Shown: in pieces, positions 7,298-14,586 of the stretch
How the letters are laid out: each line of letters begins with the position of its first letter
How positions within the stretch are numbered: position 1 is the stretch's first letter
From: Armatimonadota bacterium
GTDB taxonomy: Bacteria; Armatimonadota; JAAZEB01
DNA: 47,277 nucleotides
Assembly (NCBI GenBank): GCA_012841485.1
Contig: DUUU01000439.1
Location: 1 to 47,277 of the forward strand
Direction of reading: 5' to 3'
The notes under the pieces: model-generated
Seen by the model: the letters and a program-made list of their open reading frames with translations, nothing else
Database searches by the model: none
What the model was told of the DNA's origin: nothing
Made by a program: the position numbers and the translations under genes

Positions 7298-8656
7298 TCA
7301 CCCGGCTGGCGAGAGGAGCGTGCAAGTGAGCCCGGGAAAGTTGTCCGCGGTTTGGATGCGCTGCGAGGCCTCATCGAGGATGTCCTGATGGGGCGTCTCG
7401 ATCATGACGCGCAGGAGCGGCTCGGTGCCAGAGGGGCGGACCACGATCCGGCCTTCGGGCTCGACGAGTGCCTTGATCTCTTCCAGCGCCCGCCCGAGCG
7501 GCGAGGAGTTTTGCCACTCCAGGCCGGGGCGCAGGGGGATGTTGATCAGGAGCTGCGGGTACAGCTCCACCGGGGCGGCCAGCTCCGCCAGGGGCTTGCC
7601 GGCACGCCGGACCACGCTGAAAAGCTCCAGGGCGGTGAGGATGCCATCGCCCGTGTTCAGGCGGTCGCGGAAGATGATATGCCCCGACTGCTCGCCGCCG
7701 AGTATGGCGCCCGTCTCGCACATGCGCGCGAAGACCTCGCGGTCGCCCACGCGGGTGCGCTCGAGGCGAATTCCCTGCGCGGCCAGGGCGCGCTCGGCGC
7801 CAAGATTGGACATCACCGTGCCCACAACGAGATCGCCGGGAAGCTGGCCGAGGGCGCGGCGCTGCGTGCCGATGATGTAGAGCACGTGGTCGCCATTGCG
7901 CACCTGGCCCTCGTGATCGACGAAGATTGCCCGGTCGGCATCGCCATCGAAGGCCACGCCGGCATCGGCGCCCTCGCGCAAGACGGTCTCGGCGAGCCGC
8001 TGTGGGTGGGTTGCCCCGCACCCGGCGTTGATGTTGCAGCCATCCGGCTGGTGGCACAGCGGGATCACCTCGGCTCCCAGGCGAGCGAAGAGCGCGGGCG
8101 CCAGGCGAGAGGCGGCGCCGTTGGCGCAGTCGACGACGAGGCGGAGCCCGGTCAGGTCTGCCCGCACGTGTTCTGCCAGGGCGTGCGTGTAGCGCCGGCC
8201 GGCATCTTTCAACGGACGGATCCATCCCGGTCGCGGGCGCGTCTGACGAGCGAGCGCCTCTGGCTCGAGAAGGGCCTCGATCTGCTCCTCGACTGCGGGC
8301 GCCAGCTTGGCGCCTGCCGAGGTGAAAAACTTGATGCCGTTATCCGGGGCGGGGTTGTGCGACGCGGAGATGACGCAGCCCGCGTTCGCGCCCAGGAGGT
8401 TCGTGAGGAAGGCCACGCCGGGGGAGGTCATCACGCCGGCCAGGCGCACGTTCCAGCCGGCGCTGGACAGGCCGGAGGCGACGGCGGCTTCCAACATCGC
8501 CCCGGACTCGCGCGTGTCGCGCCCCAGGATGAGGAGGCCGGGCTGGCCCTGGCAAAGAACGAAGCCCGCGGCGATCCCGACGCGAACTGCCAGCTCGGGT
8601 GTGAGATCCACATTGGCCCGGCCGCGCAGGCCATCGGTGCCAAAAAGTCGCGTCAT
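7298..8656 (-). CDS. glmM: Phosphoglucosamine mutase
   Basis: GlmM converts glucosamine-6-phosphate to glucosamine-1-phosphate, the step that leads to UDP-GlcNAc for peptidoglycan. The active-site phosphoserine is S99 in SASHNP, the magnesium loop is DGDADR about residue 235, the sugar-binding loop is GGEQSGH about residue 315, and the C-terminal phosphate loop RPSGTEP is present. Length is 452 residues, normal for the family. Its ATG overlaps the cdaR stop by 4 bases. The order cdaA-cdaR-glmM is conserved in Firmicutes, where GlmM binds CdaA and lowers c-di-AMP synthesis, so the same link between wall precursor supply and c-di-AMP is likely here. Confidence 0.97.
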   Translation of the reverse strand: MTRLFGTDGLRGRANVDLTPELAVRVGIAAGFVLCQGQPGLLILGRDTRESGAMLEAAVASGLSSAGWNVRLAGVMTSPGVAFLTNLLGANAGCVISASHNPAPDNGIKFFTSAGAKLAPAVEEQIEALLEPEALARQTRPRPGWIRPLKDAGRRYTHALAEHVRADLTGLRLVVDCANGAASRLAPALFARLGAEVIPLCHQPDGCNINAGCGATHPQRLAETVLREGADAGVAFDGDADRAIFVDHEGQVRNGDHVLYIIGTQRRALGQLPGDLVVGTVMSNLGAERALAAQGIRLERTRVGDREVFARMCETGAILGGEQSGHIIFRDRLNTGDGILTALELFSVVRRAGKPLAELAAPVELYPQLLINIPLRPGLEWQNSSPLGRALEEIKALVEPEGRIVVRPSGTEPLLRVMIETPHQDILDEASQRIQTADNFPGLTCTLLSPAG

Positions 8657-9594
8657 GGAGTACCTACCGCTTCGTTGATCAGGAAGACCTTGACCCGCGC
8701 GGCGGACGCGGAAACGGTCTCAATGCCCTCTGGCGGTGCAAGGCGCACGCGCCGGATGATGGGAGCGGTTGCTCCCGCGAGATCCACAGGTTCCGTAGAC
8801 ACGGCTTGCACACTCTCCAGGGCCTGGCTACTCCCTGATACCGTGACGACCAACGGCTCCACGATCACCGTCGATATCCGGTACCCATTGGCCGGACGCC
8901 CGGTCGTCTGGAGCACAATCGGTGCCACTTTGTAGCGCAGGAGCCGGGAGATGCGCACGTGGACGGAGACGAGGGAGGGGCGCACATCGATATGCTCCAC
9001 CACCTCATCCCGGCTATCCAGGGCGCGCAGCGGCACATCGCGGTCAAGATCGCCTGTGGCGCCGCGCACGGGCACACGCGCCTCGACGCGCGCCACCTGC
9101 TCCACGGCACTTCTGGCCCCCACGATGGTGATCGAGGCCGGATTGGCACTGGTCGATTCCCAGCGATAACCGGGAGCGACACTCCCCTGGGGTACCACCT
9201 CGACCGGCAGCGTCCGCTCGACAATCGCCTCCAGGGTGACGGTTGCATACAGCTGCCCGGGCACCAGCATCAGCGGCTTGCGGAGGTTCACCTTCACCGG
9301 GAGCATATGCGGTCCGACGCCCTTGCCGGCGAGATCCACCGTCGCATCGAGTTCGGAGGCGCCGCCATCCGGGCGGTTGAGAAGCTCATCGATAGCGTGT
9401 TTGGGGCCCTGGATGCTGACGGAGATAACAGGTTGGGTGGTGGTCTCCAGGCCCTGGGGCACGTTCACGGCGCGCACCTGCACGCGTACGACGGCGGATG
9501 TGAGCGGCTTTTCGGCCGTCCGCCCATACATGAAGTAGAGCGCGAGTGCGCTCACCAAGGCCAGGATTTTGTACCTCAGATTGTGCCGGATCAA
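8653..9594 (-). CDS. cdaR: CdaA regulatory protein, YbbR-domain
   Basis: This membrane-anchored protein controls the diadenylate cyclase CdaA from outside the membrane. It has a short basic N-terminus, one transmembrane segment (residues about 10-23, ILALVSALALYFMYG), then an extracytoplasmic part with three or four YbbR repeats (for example the segments around LPVEVVPQGSVAPGYR and YKVAPIVLQTTGRPANGYR). Length is 313 residues, a little shorter than B. subtilis CdaR (about 480). It overlaps cdaA by 4 bases upstream and glmM by 4 bases downstream, so all three are translationally coupled. Confidence 0.92.
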   Translation of the reverse strand: MIRHNLRYKILALVSALALYFMYGRTAEKPLTSAVVRVQVRAVNVPQGLETTTQPVISVSIQGPKHAIDELLNRPDGGASELDATVDLAGKGVGPHMLPVKVNLRKPLMLVPGQLYATVTLEAIVERTLPVEVVPQGSVAPGYRWESTSANPASITIVGARSAVEQVARVEARVPVRGATGDLDRDVPLRALDSRDEVVEHIDVRPSLVSVHVRISRLLRYKVAPIVLQTTGRPANGYRISTVIVEPLVVTVSGSSQALESVQAVSTEPVDLAGATAPIIRRVRLAPPEGIETVSASAARVKVFLINEAVGTP

Positions 9595-10631
9595 TCGCTC
9601 GGCTCTCCACGGAACAAACTGCGCAGGCCAGACACCCGGTTCCCGATCCCAAAGAGTCCACGCGCGCGGCGCAGGCCGGAGTAGACCATGCCGCGCAGCG
9701 TGCGGGGCTCTGCCAGCGCGCCCGCGGCAGCCATCCCCGCAACCTCGGGTGTCTCGGGGATCGCTTCTCCCTTCGGCGCGGCAGTGCCCGCGCCTTTGCC
9801 GTCGGCCGCCCCGGTGCCGCTGCCCCGGCGTCCCTCCGGGCTTTCATCCCGCTGGAGCAGGCTCAGCAGCTTATCGCGCGCCACCTCCGGGCGCAGCGCG
9901 GTGAGGAGACGCCCATCGTAGGCGAGCGAGATGTTGCCTGTTTCTTCCGAGACGACGAGCACCGCCGCATCCGTCCTCTCCGCGAGGCCCAGCGCCGCGC
10001 GATGCCGCGTGTGCAGCGAGGAGCTGATCCGCGAGTTATCCGAGAGCGGCAACACGCACTCCGCGGCGATCACCTCGCTCCCCCGGATGATCACGGCGCC
10101 GTCGTGCAGCGGCGTGCCAGGGTAGAAAATCGTCTCCAACAGCCGCGGCGTCACCGTGGCCCCAAGGGCCGTCCCGGTCGTCGCGATATCATCCAGGCCA
10201 TCATCTCGCTCGACCACCATCAGCGCCCCGAACCGGCGTTGCGAGAGCCTCTGCGCGGTCTCGATCAGCTCGTCGACTACGACGCTCACATCCTCGCGGC
10301 GCAGCATCAGCCCGCGCATTGCCCAGAACCGACCCCGCCCCACCTCTTCGAGCGCGTGTCGAAGCTCGGGGTAAAACAGGATCACGATGGCGACCGTCGC
10401 CCCCGGGGTGGCGATGGTGCCGAGGAGAAGACTGAGCGTGCGGAACTCCACCCAATCGGCGATGCGCGCGAAAAGGAAGAGGAGGACCAGGCCCCAGGCG
10501 AGCTGAACGGCGCGTGTCCCCTTGATCAGCATGATCACATAATAGATGATCACGGTCGAGATGAGCACGTCGAAAGCCGCCTGCCAGGGCAGGTTGGTGA
10601 CGAAGTGGGTCACACCCTTGAGCATCTGCAT
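9591..10631 (-). CDS. cdaA: Diadenylate cyclase (c-di-AMP synthase) with long C-terminal tail
   Basis: CdaA makes c-di-AMP from two ATP at the membrane. Residues 15-90 hold about three transmembrane helices, and the DisA_N cyclase domain follows with the DGA motif (177-179, LHDGAVII) and the RHR motif (209-211, HTRHRAALG). From about residue 262 an 85-residue tail rich in Gly, Ala, Pro and Glu is added and ends in a basic segment (LRRARGLFGIG); B. subtilis CdaA (273 residues) ends where the tail begins. Start: ATG at 10631 or the next ATG at 10625, which has better spacing from AGGG. The frame extends to 10721, but that part lies in the leader. It is the first gene of cdaA-cdaR-glmM. Confidence 0.94.
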   Translation of the reverse strand: MQMLKGVTHFVTNLPWQAAFDVLISTVIIYYVIMLIKGTRAVQLAWGLVLLFLFARIADWVEFRTLSLLLGTIATPGATVAIVILFYPELRHALEEVGRGRFWAMRGLMLRREDVSVVVDELIETAQRLSQRRFGALMVVERDDGLDDIATTGTALGATVTPRLLETIFYPGTPLHDGAVIIRGSEVIAAECVLPLSDNSRISSSLHTRHRAALGLAERTDAAVLVVSEETGNISLAYDGRLLTALRPEVARDKLLSLLQRDESPEGRRGSGTGAADGKGAGTAAPKGEAIPETPEVAGMAAAGALAEPRTLRGMVYSGLRRARGLFGIGNRVSGLRSLFRGEPSD

Positions 10632-10847
10632 CCCTGGAGCGCATCCTCCATGGCGCCCGGCCGCTACGCCCGAGAACGCGCACTGAACCTGTTGCCTACC
10701 CGTTCGGGACCGCGCCGGCACGCCGCCGGATGACTACGAGGGGACTTTATGTCCCGGAGGCATAACGGGTGGCTACGCCCGATTGCGGGGGAGGAACCGG
10801 CGTTCACCCCGCCAGGATTCCGCGATGGCCCGAACCACGTCGCAACC
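10632..10847 (-). ncRNA. Possible structured leader of the cdaA operon
   Basis: About 210 bases separate the predicted transcription start from cdaA. On the minus strand the leader can form several hairpins: CTGGCG/CGCCGG around GGGTGAA (10805-10825), CGGG/CCCG, GGGAC-ATAAA-GTCCC (10741-10755), and CCGGC/GCCGG near 10715-10730. The 11-mer GCTACGCCCGA (plus strand) occurs twice, at 10663 and 10772, each followed within about 20 bases by GAACC. The elements GGGGTGAA and CCCGAAC recall the ydaO c-di-AMP riboswitch, but the conserved 3' part is not recognisable, so I do not call one. Confidence 0.35.
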
Positions 10848-10877
10848 ATGTTACCATATCGCGGAGGATAGGGTCAA
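10848..10877 (-). promoter_or_regulatory. Predicted promoter of the cdaA-cdaR-glmM operon
   Basis: On the minus strand, TTGACC (10877-10872) and TAACAT (10853-10848) are 18 bases apart, each with one mismatch to consensus. This places the start of transcription near 10841, about 210 bases before cdaA. Confidence 0.6.
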
Positions 10878-11031
10878 CGCCACTCCTGCAGTTTCTTAGA
10901 AAAGAGAGCCGGGGCAAATGTTCCCACCCCGCGCCTGCCTGCTTGCCTCCCTTTCAGGGCCCTGAGACAGGAGGGGCGCGTGGCGCGAAAACTAACTGCG
11001 TGTAAGCCTGAAGAATTGGGGCGGAGGCACC

Positions 11032-11037
11032 TATAAT
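11032..11037 (+). promoter_or_regulatory. Possible -10 box for the HD-GYP gene
   Basis: A perfect TATAAT lies 53 bases before the predicted start codon of the HD-GYP gene. The -35 region (TGAAGA, 11009-11014, 17-base spacer) is weak, so this promoter may need an activator. The rest of the divergent region 10878-11031 shows no other signal. Confidence 0.45.
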
Positions 11038-11089
11038 CTACTATAGAGAGAGCATCAACAACAGCGTCGCTCTGTTCGGGAGGATGAGC

Positions 11090-11683
11090 GTGGCCGCGAA
11101 GAGAACTAGGGCCCGGCACTGGGTGACAACAATGCATGCGCTACGGAATGCGCCAGCGGCACAGGCATTCCGAGATCGCGATCATAGCCGCAGGGTGGCC
11201 GATCTGGCGGAGGCCGTCGCCAACGCGATGCAGCTTCCCGAGCCGGAGGTGGCCACCATCCGGCTTGCGGGCCTGCTCCATGATATCGGCAACGTCGGCC
11301 TCTCGGATGATATTCTCCTCAAGCCCGGGCCGCTCACCGAGGCGGAGTTTGGTCACGTTCAAGAACACGTCAACCGTGGCGCGCGCGACTTCCGGGCGTT
11401 GGATGCCCTCCAACCCGCCGTTCCAATTGTGCGTCACCACCATGAACGGATGGATGGCACGGGCTATCCGGAGGGGCTTCGCGGCAAGGAGATCCCCCTC
11501 GGCGCTCGCGTCGTAGCGGCGGCAGATGCCTACGTGATGATGACCGCTAATGTGCCCTGGCGTGCGGCCAAATCACACGAGGATGCCATTTCGGAGCTCC
11601 AGGAAGCGGCGGGGGCGCACCTGGACGAAGAGGTGGTGCAACAGCTCATCTCTGTTCTCCGCGCGCGTCGCGACGGCGCTTAG
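11090..11683 (+). CDS. Stand-alone HD-GYP phosphodiesterase domain protein
   Basis: This is a predicted cyclic-dinucleotide phosphodiesterase, most likely for c-di-GMP. The HD pair is at residues 64-65 (GLLHDIGNVGL), a second histidine cluster is at 116-118 (RHHHERMDG) and the signature GYP at 125-127, followed by GLRGKEIPLGARVVAAADAY, all typical of catalytic HD-GYP proteins. At 197 residues there is no sensor, receiver or membrane part; HD-GYP domains are more often fused to one. Start: GTG at 11090, six bases after GGGAGG; an ATG at 11084 touches that site. The gene is divergent from cdaA and followed by rpiA after 130 bases. Confidence 0.88.
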   Translation: MAAKRTRARHWVTTMHALRNAPAAQAFRDRDHSRRVADLAEAVANAMQLPEPEVATIRLAGLLHDIGNVGLSDDILLKPGPLTEAEFGHVQEHVNRGARDFRALDALQPAVPIVRHHHERMDGTGYPEGLRGKEIPLGARVVAAADAYVMMTANVPWRAAKSHEDAISELQEAAGAHLDEEVVQQLISVLRARRDGA

Positions 11684-11815
11684 CCGGCGCGCATCCCACG
11701 CCGCGCCTCTCCGCCGGCTGGCTCGTTCCTGGCACAACTCGTGCGAGGGCGTCGGCGGGTCCCCCGAAGGCGGCGGCAGTCCATCCCCAGAGAGCGAAAG
11801 GAGTAGCGCGGTCTG

Positions 11816-12523
11816 ATGACGATTTCTACGGACGAAGCCAAACGGCGCGCCGGCGAGAAGGCGGTGGAGTACATCTCCGACGAGATGGTGGTCGGCTTGG
11901 GCACTGGGTCTACCGTCTATTACTTCCTCCTCAAGCTTGGAGAGCGATGCCGCCAGGGCCTGCAGATCGTGGGGGTGCCCACCTCGGTCGCCACAGAGCG
12001 AATTGCCACGGAGCAGGGGATCCCTCTCGCGGATACCTGGAGCGCGGTAGACCTCGTGGTCGATGGCGCCGATGAGATCGACCCGCGCCTCAACCTGATC
12101 AAGGGGATGGGCGGCGCCCTCGTGCGCGAGAAGATCGTCGCGCAGGCTGCCGGGCGCATGGTGGTTGTCGGCGACGAGTCGAAGGTGGTGAAGCGCTTGG
12201 GCACCAACTTCCCGATCCCGGTGGAGGTGATTCCCTTTGGATGGGAAGCTACCGCCGTGCAGATCCGACAGCTTGGCCTCGGACCCGTCTTGCGCCGCCA
12301 GGGGAGCGAGCCGGCGCGCACGGACAACGGCAACTACCTGCTGGAATGCCACACGGGCCCTATCGAGAATCCCGCGGAGCTGGCGCGCTCGTTGGATGCG
12401 ATCGCGGGGGTGGTCGGCCATGGGCTTTTCCTTGGCCTCGCCACGACAGCGATCATCGGCTCCGACCAGGGCACGCGCATCCTGCAGATCACGCCCGACA
12501 AAGACGAAGCGCCTCGCATGTGA
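11816..12523 (+). CDS. rpiA: Ribose-5-phosphate isomerase A
   Basis: RpiA interconverts ribose-5-phosphate and ribulose-5-phosphate in the pentose phosphate pathway. Family motifs are all present: GLGTGST (phosphate loop, about residue 27), DGADEID (about residue 82, with the catalytic Asp), KGMGGALVREK (about residue 95) and the downstream GDESK. Length is 235 residues, normal. The spacer after the HD-GYP gene is 130 bases; AAAGGAG precedes the ATG. The coding end forms one arm of a hairpin that lies between it and the convergent DUF2752 gene. Confidence 0.96.
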   Translation: MTISTDEAKRRAGEKAVEYISDEMVVGLGTGSTVYYFLLKLGERCRQGLQIVGVPTSVATERIATEQGIPLADTWSAVDLVVDGADEIDPRLNLIKGMGGALVREKIVAQAAGRMVVVGDESKVVKRLGTNFPIPVEVIPFGWEATAVQIRQLGLGPVLRRQGSEPARTDNGNYLLECHTGPIENPAELARSLDAIAGVVGHGLFLGLATTAIIGSDQGTRILQITPDKDEAPRM

Positions 12524-12533
12524 GCGGGGCGCT
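12508..12533. terminator. Hairpin at the end of rpiA
   Basis: AGCGCC-T-CGC (12508-12517) pairs with GCG-G-GGCGCT (12524-12533) around ATGTGA: nine base pairs with one mismatch. It overlaps the last codons of rpiA and lies between convergent genes, so it may serve both directions. No T-run is seen. Confidence 0.5.
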
Positions 12534-12546
12534 GGCCCCTTGTTCC

Positions 12547-12933
12547 TCACCCGCGCTCGGCCAGAATGAGATAAACCCAGTTGGCCAGCACGAGGGCAAC
12601 CGCGAGCGTGCGCGCCACCGCTGGCCGGCGCAACAAAGGCTCCGGGGAGAGCAGCGGGCGATGGAGGATGCGCTCGCCTGCATCCAGGAGGAGCGCCACT
12701 GCCAATCCGACCGCGGCGAGCAGCACCAGAGGGTTGCTTGCGGCAGCGGCCGGCAGATCCAGCGCGGCGAGCGCCAGCACGCAGCGCGTTCCTCCGCAGC
12801 TTGGGCATGGCCACCCGGTGAGCATGCGAAAGACGCACTGCGGCAACGCCCCGTAGGGAGCCAGCAGCTTCAGCGCGGCGATGCCGGCGGCGGCCACCGC
12901 GGCCAGCGGGGGAGCCCAGCGCCAGGCGCCCAT
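12547..12933 (-). CDS. DUF2752 membrane protein
   Basis: A 128-residue inner-membrane protein of the DUF2752 family, whose function is unknown. The family signature, a cysteine-rich stretch reading CVFRMLTGWPCPSCGGTRC, is at residues 33-51, followed by a conserved NP (ASNPLVLLAAVGLAV). There are about three transmembrane segments. The ATG at 12933 lies two bases after the stop of the upstream Yip1-family gene, so the two are cotranscribed. A longer open frame upstream in the same phase runs through the Yip1 gene and is not coding. Confidence 0.85.
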   Translation of the reverse strand: MGAWRWAPPLAAVAAAGIAALKLLAPYGALPQCVFRMLTGWPCPSCGGTRCVLALAALDLPAAAASNPLVLLAAVGLAVALLLDAGERILHRPLLSPEPLLRRPAVARTLAVALVLANWVYLILAERG

Positions 12934-12935
12934 CG

Positions 12936-13670
12936 CTACATCACGTTGGTCGCGCGCAGCAGGAACGCCGCGGTGAAGAGCATCAGCATCCCCATCGCGC
13001 CGCAGCACGCGACCGCGGGGAGGAGCACCGCCAGTGCGCTCCGCCACCCCTCCGTCTGGTGAGCGCGCGCCAAACCGATGATCAGCAAGGTGAGGACCCC
13101 GATGACATAGAGCAGCGGGCCGAGCACGGGGATGAAGCAGGCCGCGTAGGCGCCTGCCGTATAGCTCACCGTGCGCACGGTGATGACAAACTCGGGCCGC
13201 GCCCCATTGAGCAAGTAGAGAATCGCGTGGAAAACGGCCGAGCTGAGCAAGATAACGACCACGGTAATGAACGGCTCGAGGATGAACTGCATGGCCACGG
13301 CCTCGGGGGTGGTCTGAAACGCCTCCGCCATGTTGCGGAGCTGGGGGGGCAGCGTGGCCCTGCTGGCCCGCAGCATCGGCTGCTGAATCAGGACGTTCGC
13401 GAGCGCCTGAAGCCATCCAAAGAGCACCGCGTAGAGAAGGGGCCAGGTCACCGCCGCTGAAGTTGGGATGCGCGGGAAGAAGGCGTTCGGCGTGAACGTC
13501 GCCTCGCGCCACGTCTGCCACAGGGATGGGAAGAATCCAAGGCGCCCCGGGTTATCAAAGGGGATCTCCTCCCCATCCTCCGGCTGCAGGCCGGCGCCAC
13601 AAACCGGACATGCGGGTGGCCGTTCCTCTGGGGGAAGATCTGCCCCGCAGCTCGGGCAGTGTTGTTCCAT
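12936..13670 (-). CDS. Yip1-family membrane protein with N-terminal zinc ribbon
   Basis: A 244-residue protein with a zinc ribbon at the N-terminus (CPSC at residues 5-8, CPVC near residue 24) followed by about five transmembrane segments of the Yip1 type, with the conserved opening helix after LWQTWREATFTPNAFF. Bacterial Yip1-domain proteins have no settled function. The ATG at 13670 is preceded by GGAGGGAAAGC; the open frame to 13826 runs through the promoter and is not part of the gene. It is followed at once by the DUF2752 gene, another small cysteine-containing membrane protein, which suggests a joint but unknown role. Confidence 0.82.
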   Translation of the reverse strand: MEQHCPSCGADLPPEERPPACPVCGAGLQPEDGEEIPFDNPGRLGFFPSLWQTWREATFTPNAFFPRIPTSAAVTWPLLYAVLFGWLQALANVLIQQPMLRASRATLPPQLRNMAEAFQTTPEAVAMQFILEPFITVVVILLSSAVFHAILYLLNGARPEFVITVRTVSYTAGAYAACFIPVLGPLLYVIGVLTLLIIGLARAHQTEGWRSALAVLLPAVACCGAMGMLMLFTAAFLLRATNVM

Positions 13671-14076
13671 GCTTTCCCTCCACGCGCCGCAGGCTCGATT
13701 CACGCCGGCAGAGGAGCAAGCCTGCCGCCCTGAGTGCTGCCGGCTAGAGTGCGGCTCACCCCCATTATACACGGGTTCCTCTCCTTCTGCCAAGCGCATG
13801 CTCGCGTGGCCCGGATTCCGAGACAAGGTAGATCCGGGCGGTTGCCCACGCGCTCCTGTGAGATTCCGAACCCAGGATCAGGGCGGGCCTGCTCCCCAGG
13901 ATCCCTCAGTACCGTCCGGCCCCTTCATCCGTGGCATCGACGCTGGTCTGCACCCCGGGAGAGCCCCCGATCCCCGCGCGCTCTAAGATCAGAGTAGCGT
14001 CTCTGCGGCAGACGTGGTATGATGAGGGTGTATCCGACCGTTGCGCGCCTGTCGCAGGCGCAGAGAGGAAACGCGC
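13671..14076. other. Divergent intergenic region, Yip1 gene and cyclophilin gene
   Basis: The region carries a good minus-strand promoter (13764-13793) and a possible plus-strand -10 box TATGAT (14018-14023) without a clear -35. Between them is a copy of the dispersed intergenic motif CCTTCATCCGTGG (13922-13934) also seen at 24771 and, with one change, at 42859. No gene is seen. Confidence 0.45.
13764..13793 (-). promoter_or_regulatory. Promoter of the Yip1/DUF2752 gene pair
   Basis: On the minus strand, TTGGCA (13793-13788) and a perfect TATAAT (13769-13764) are 18 bases apart. The start of transcription would be near 13757, leaving a leader of about 87 bases. Confidence 0.65.
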
Positions 14077-14562
14077 TTGGCACGCAAGCAATGGAACACC
14101 CCGCCGGCGATGCAGATCGACCTGGCGAAGAAGTATCGGGCCACCATCGTCACGAACCGGGGCACCATCGAGCTGGAGCTCTCCCCCGAGTTCGCGCCGA
14201 AGACAGTGAACAACTTTGTCTTCCTGTCACGCGAGGGCTTCTATGATGGCGTCACCTTCCATCGCGTCATCAGCAACTTCATGATCCAGGGGGGCGATCC
14301 CACCGGCACCGGCGCCGGCGGTCCCGGCTACCGCTTCGAGGATGAAGTGCGTGGCAACCCCCTGAAGCACGAGACGGGCGTCATCTCCATGGCGAACGCC
14401 GGTCCGAATACGAATGGGAGCCAGTTCTTCATCACGCATTCCCCCCAACCCCATCTGAATGGCAAGCATACCGTATTCGGCAAGGTGGTGGCCGGCCAGG
14501 AGGTCGTTGACGCCATCCGCCAGGGCGATAGGATGGAGAAGGTAACGATTACCGAGGAGTGA
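14077..14562 (+). CDS. Cyclophilin-type peptidyl-prolyl cis-trans isomerase
   Basis: This cytoplasmic cyclophilin catalyses proline isomerisation during folding. Motifs: FHRVI with the catalytic arginine, [27 protein letters not shown], and [12 protein letters not shown]. There is no signal peptide, and at 161 residues it is one plain domain. A TTG at 14077, seven bases after AGAGGAAA, gives [15 protein letters not shown], a start that matches related cyclophilins; the upstream extension to 14041 is out of the homologous part. The next gene follows after 24 bases, so a shared transcript is likely. Confidence 0.93.
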   Translation: MARKQWNTPPAMQIDLAKKYRATIVTNRGTIELELSPEFAPKTVNNFVFLSREGFYDGVTFHRVISNFMIQGGDPTGTGAGGPGYRFEDEVRGNPLKHETGVISMANAGPNTNGSQFFITHSPQPHLNGKHTVFGKVVAGQEVVDAIRQGDRMEKVTITEE

Positions 14563-14586
14563 TCCATCGGGAGGGGAGCGAGCGCG

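Noticed and set aside
7223..8935. A 570-codon plus-strand frame across glmM and cdaR, and similar long antisense frames at 615-1736, 16081-17766, 32799-34232 and 20376-22166.
   Set aside because: They are antisense shadows caused by high GC content; the opposite strands code for well-known proteins in the same place.
10632..10847. Direct call of a ydaO c-di-AMP riboswitch.
   Set aside because: Only short strings agree; the conserved 3' segment of the ydaO consensus is not visible. It is kept as a structured-leader finding instead.
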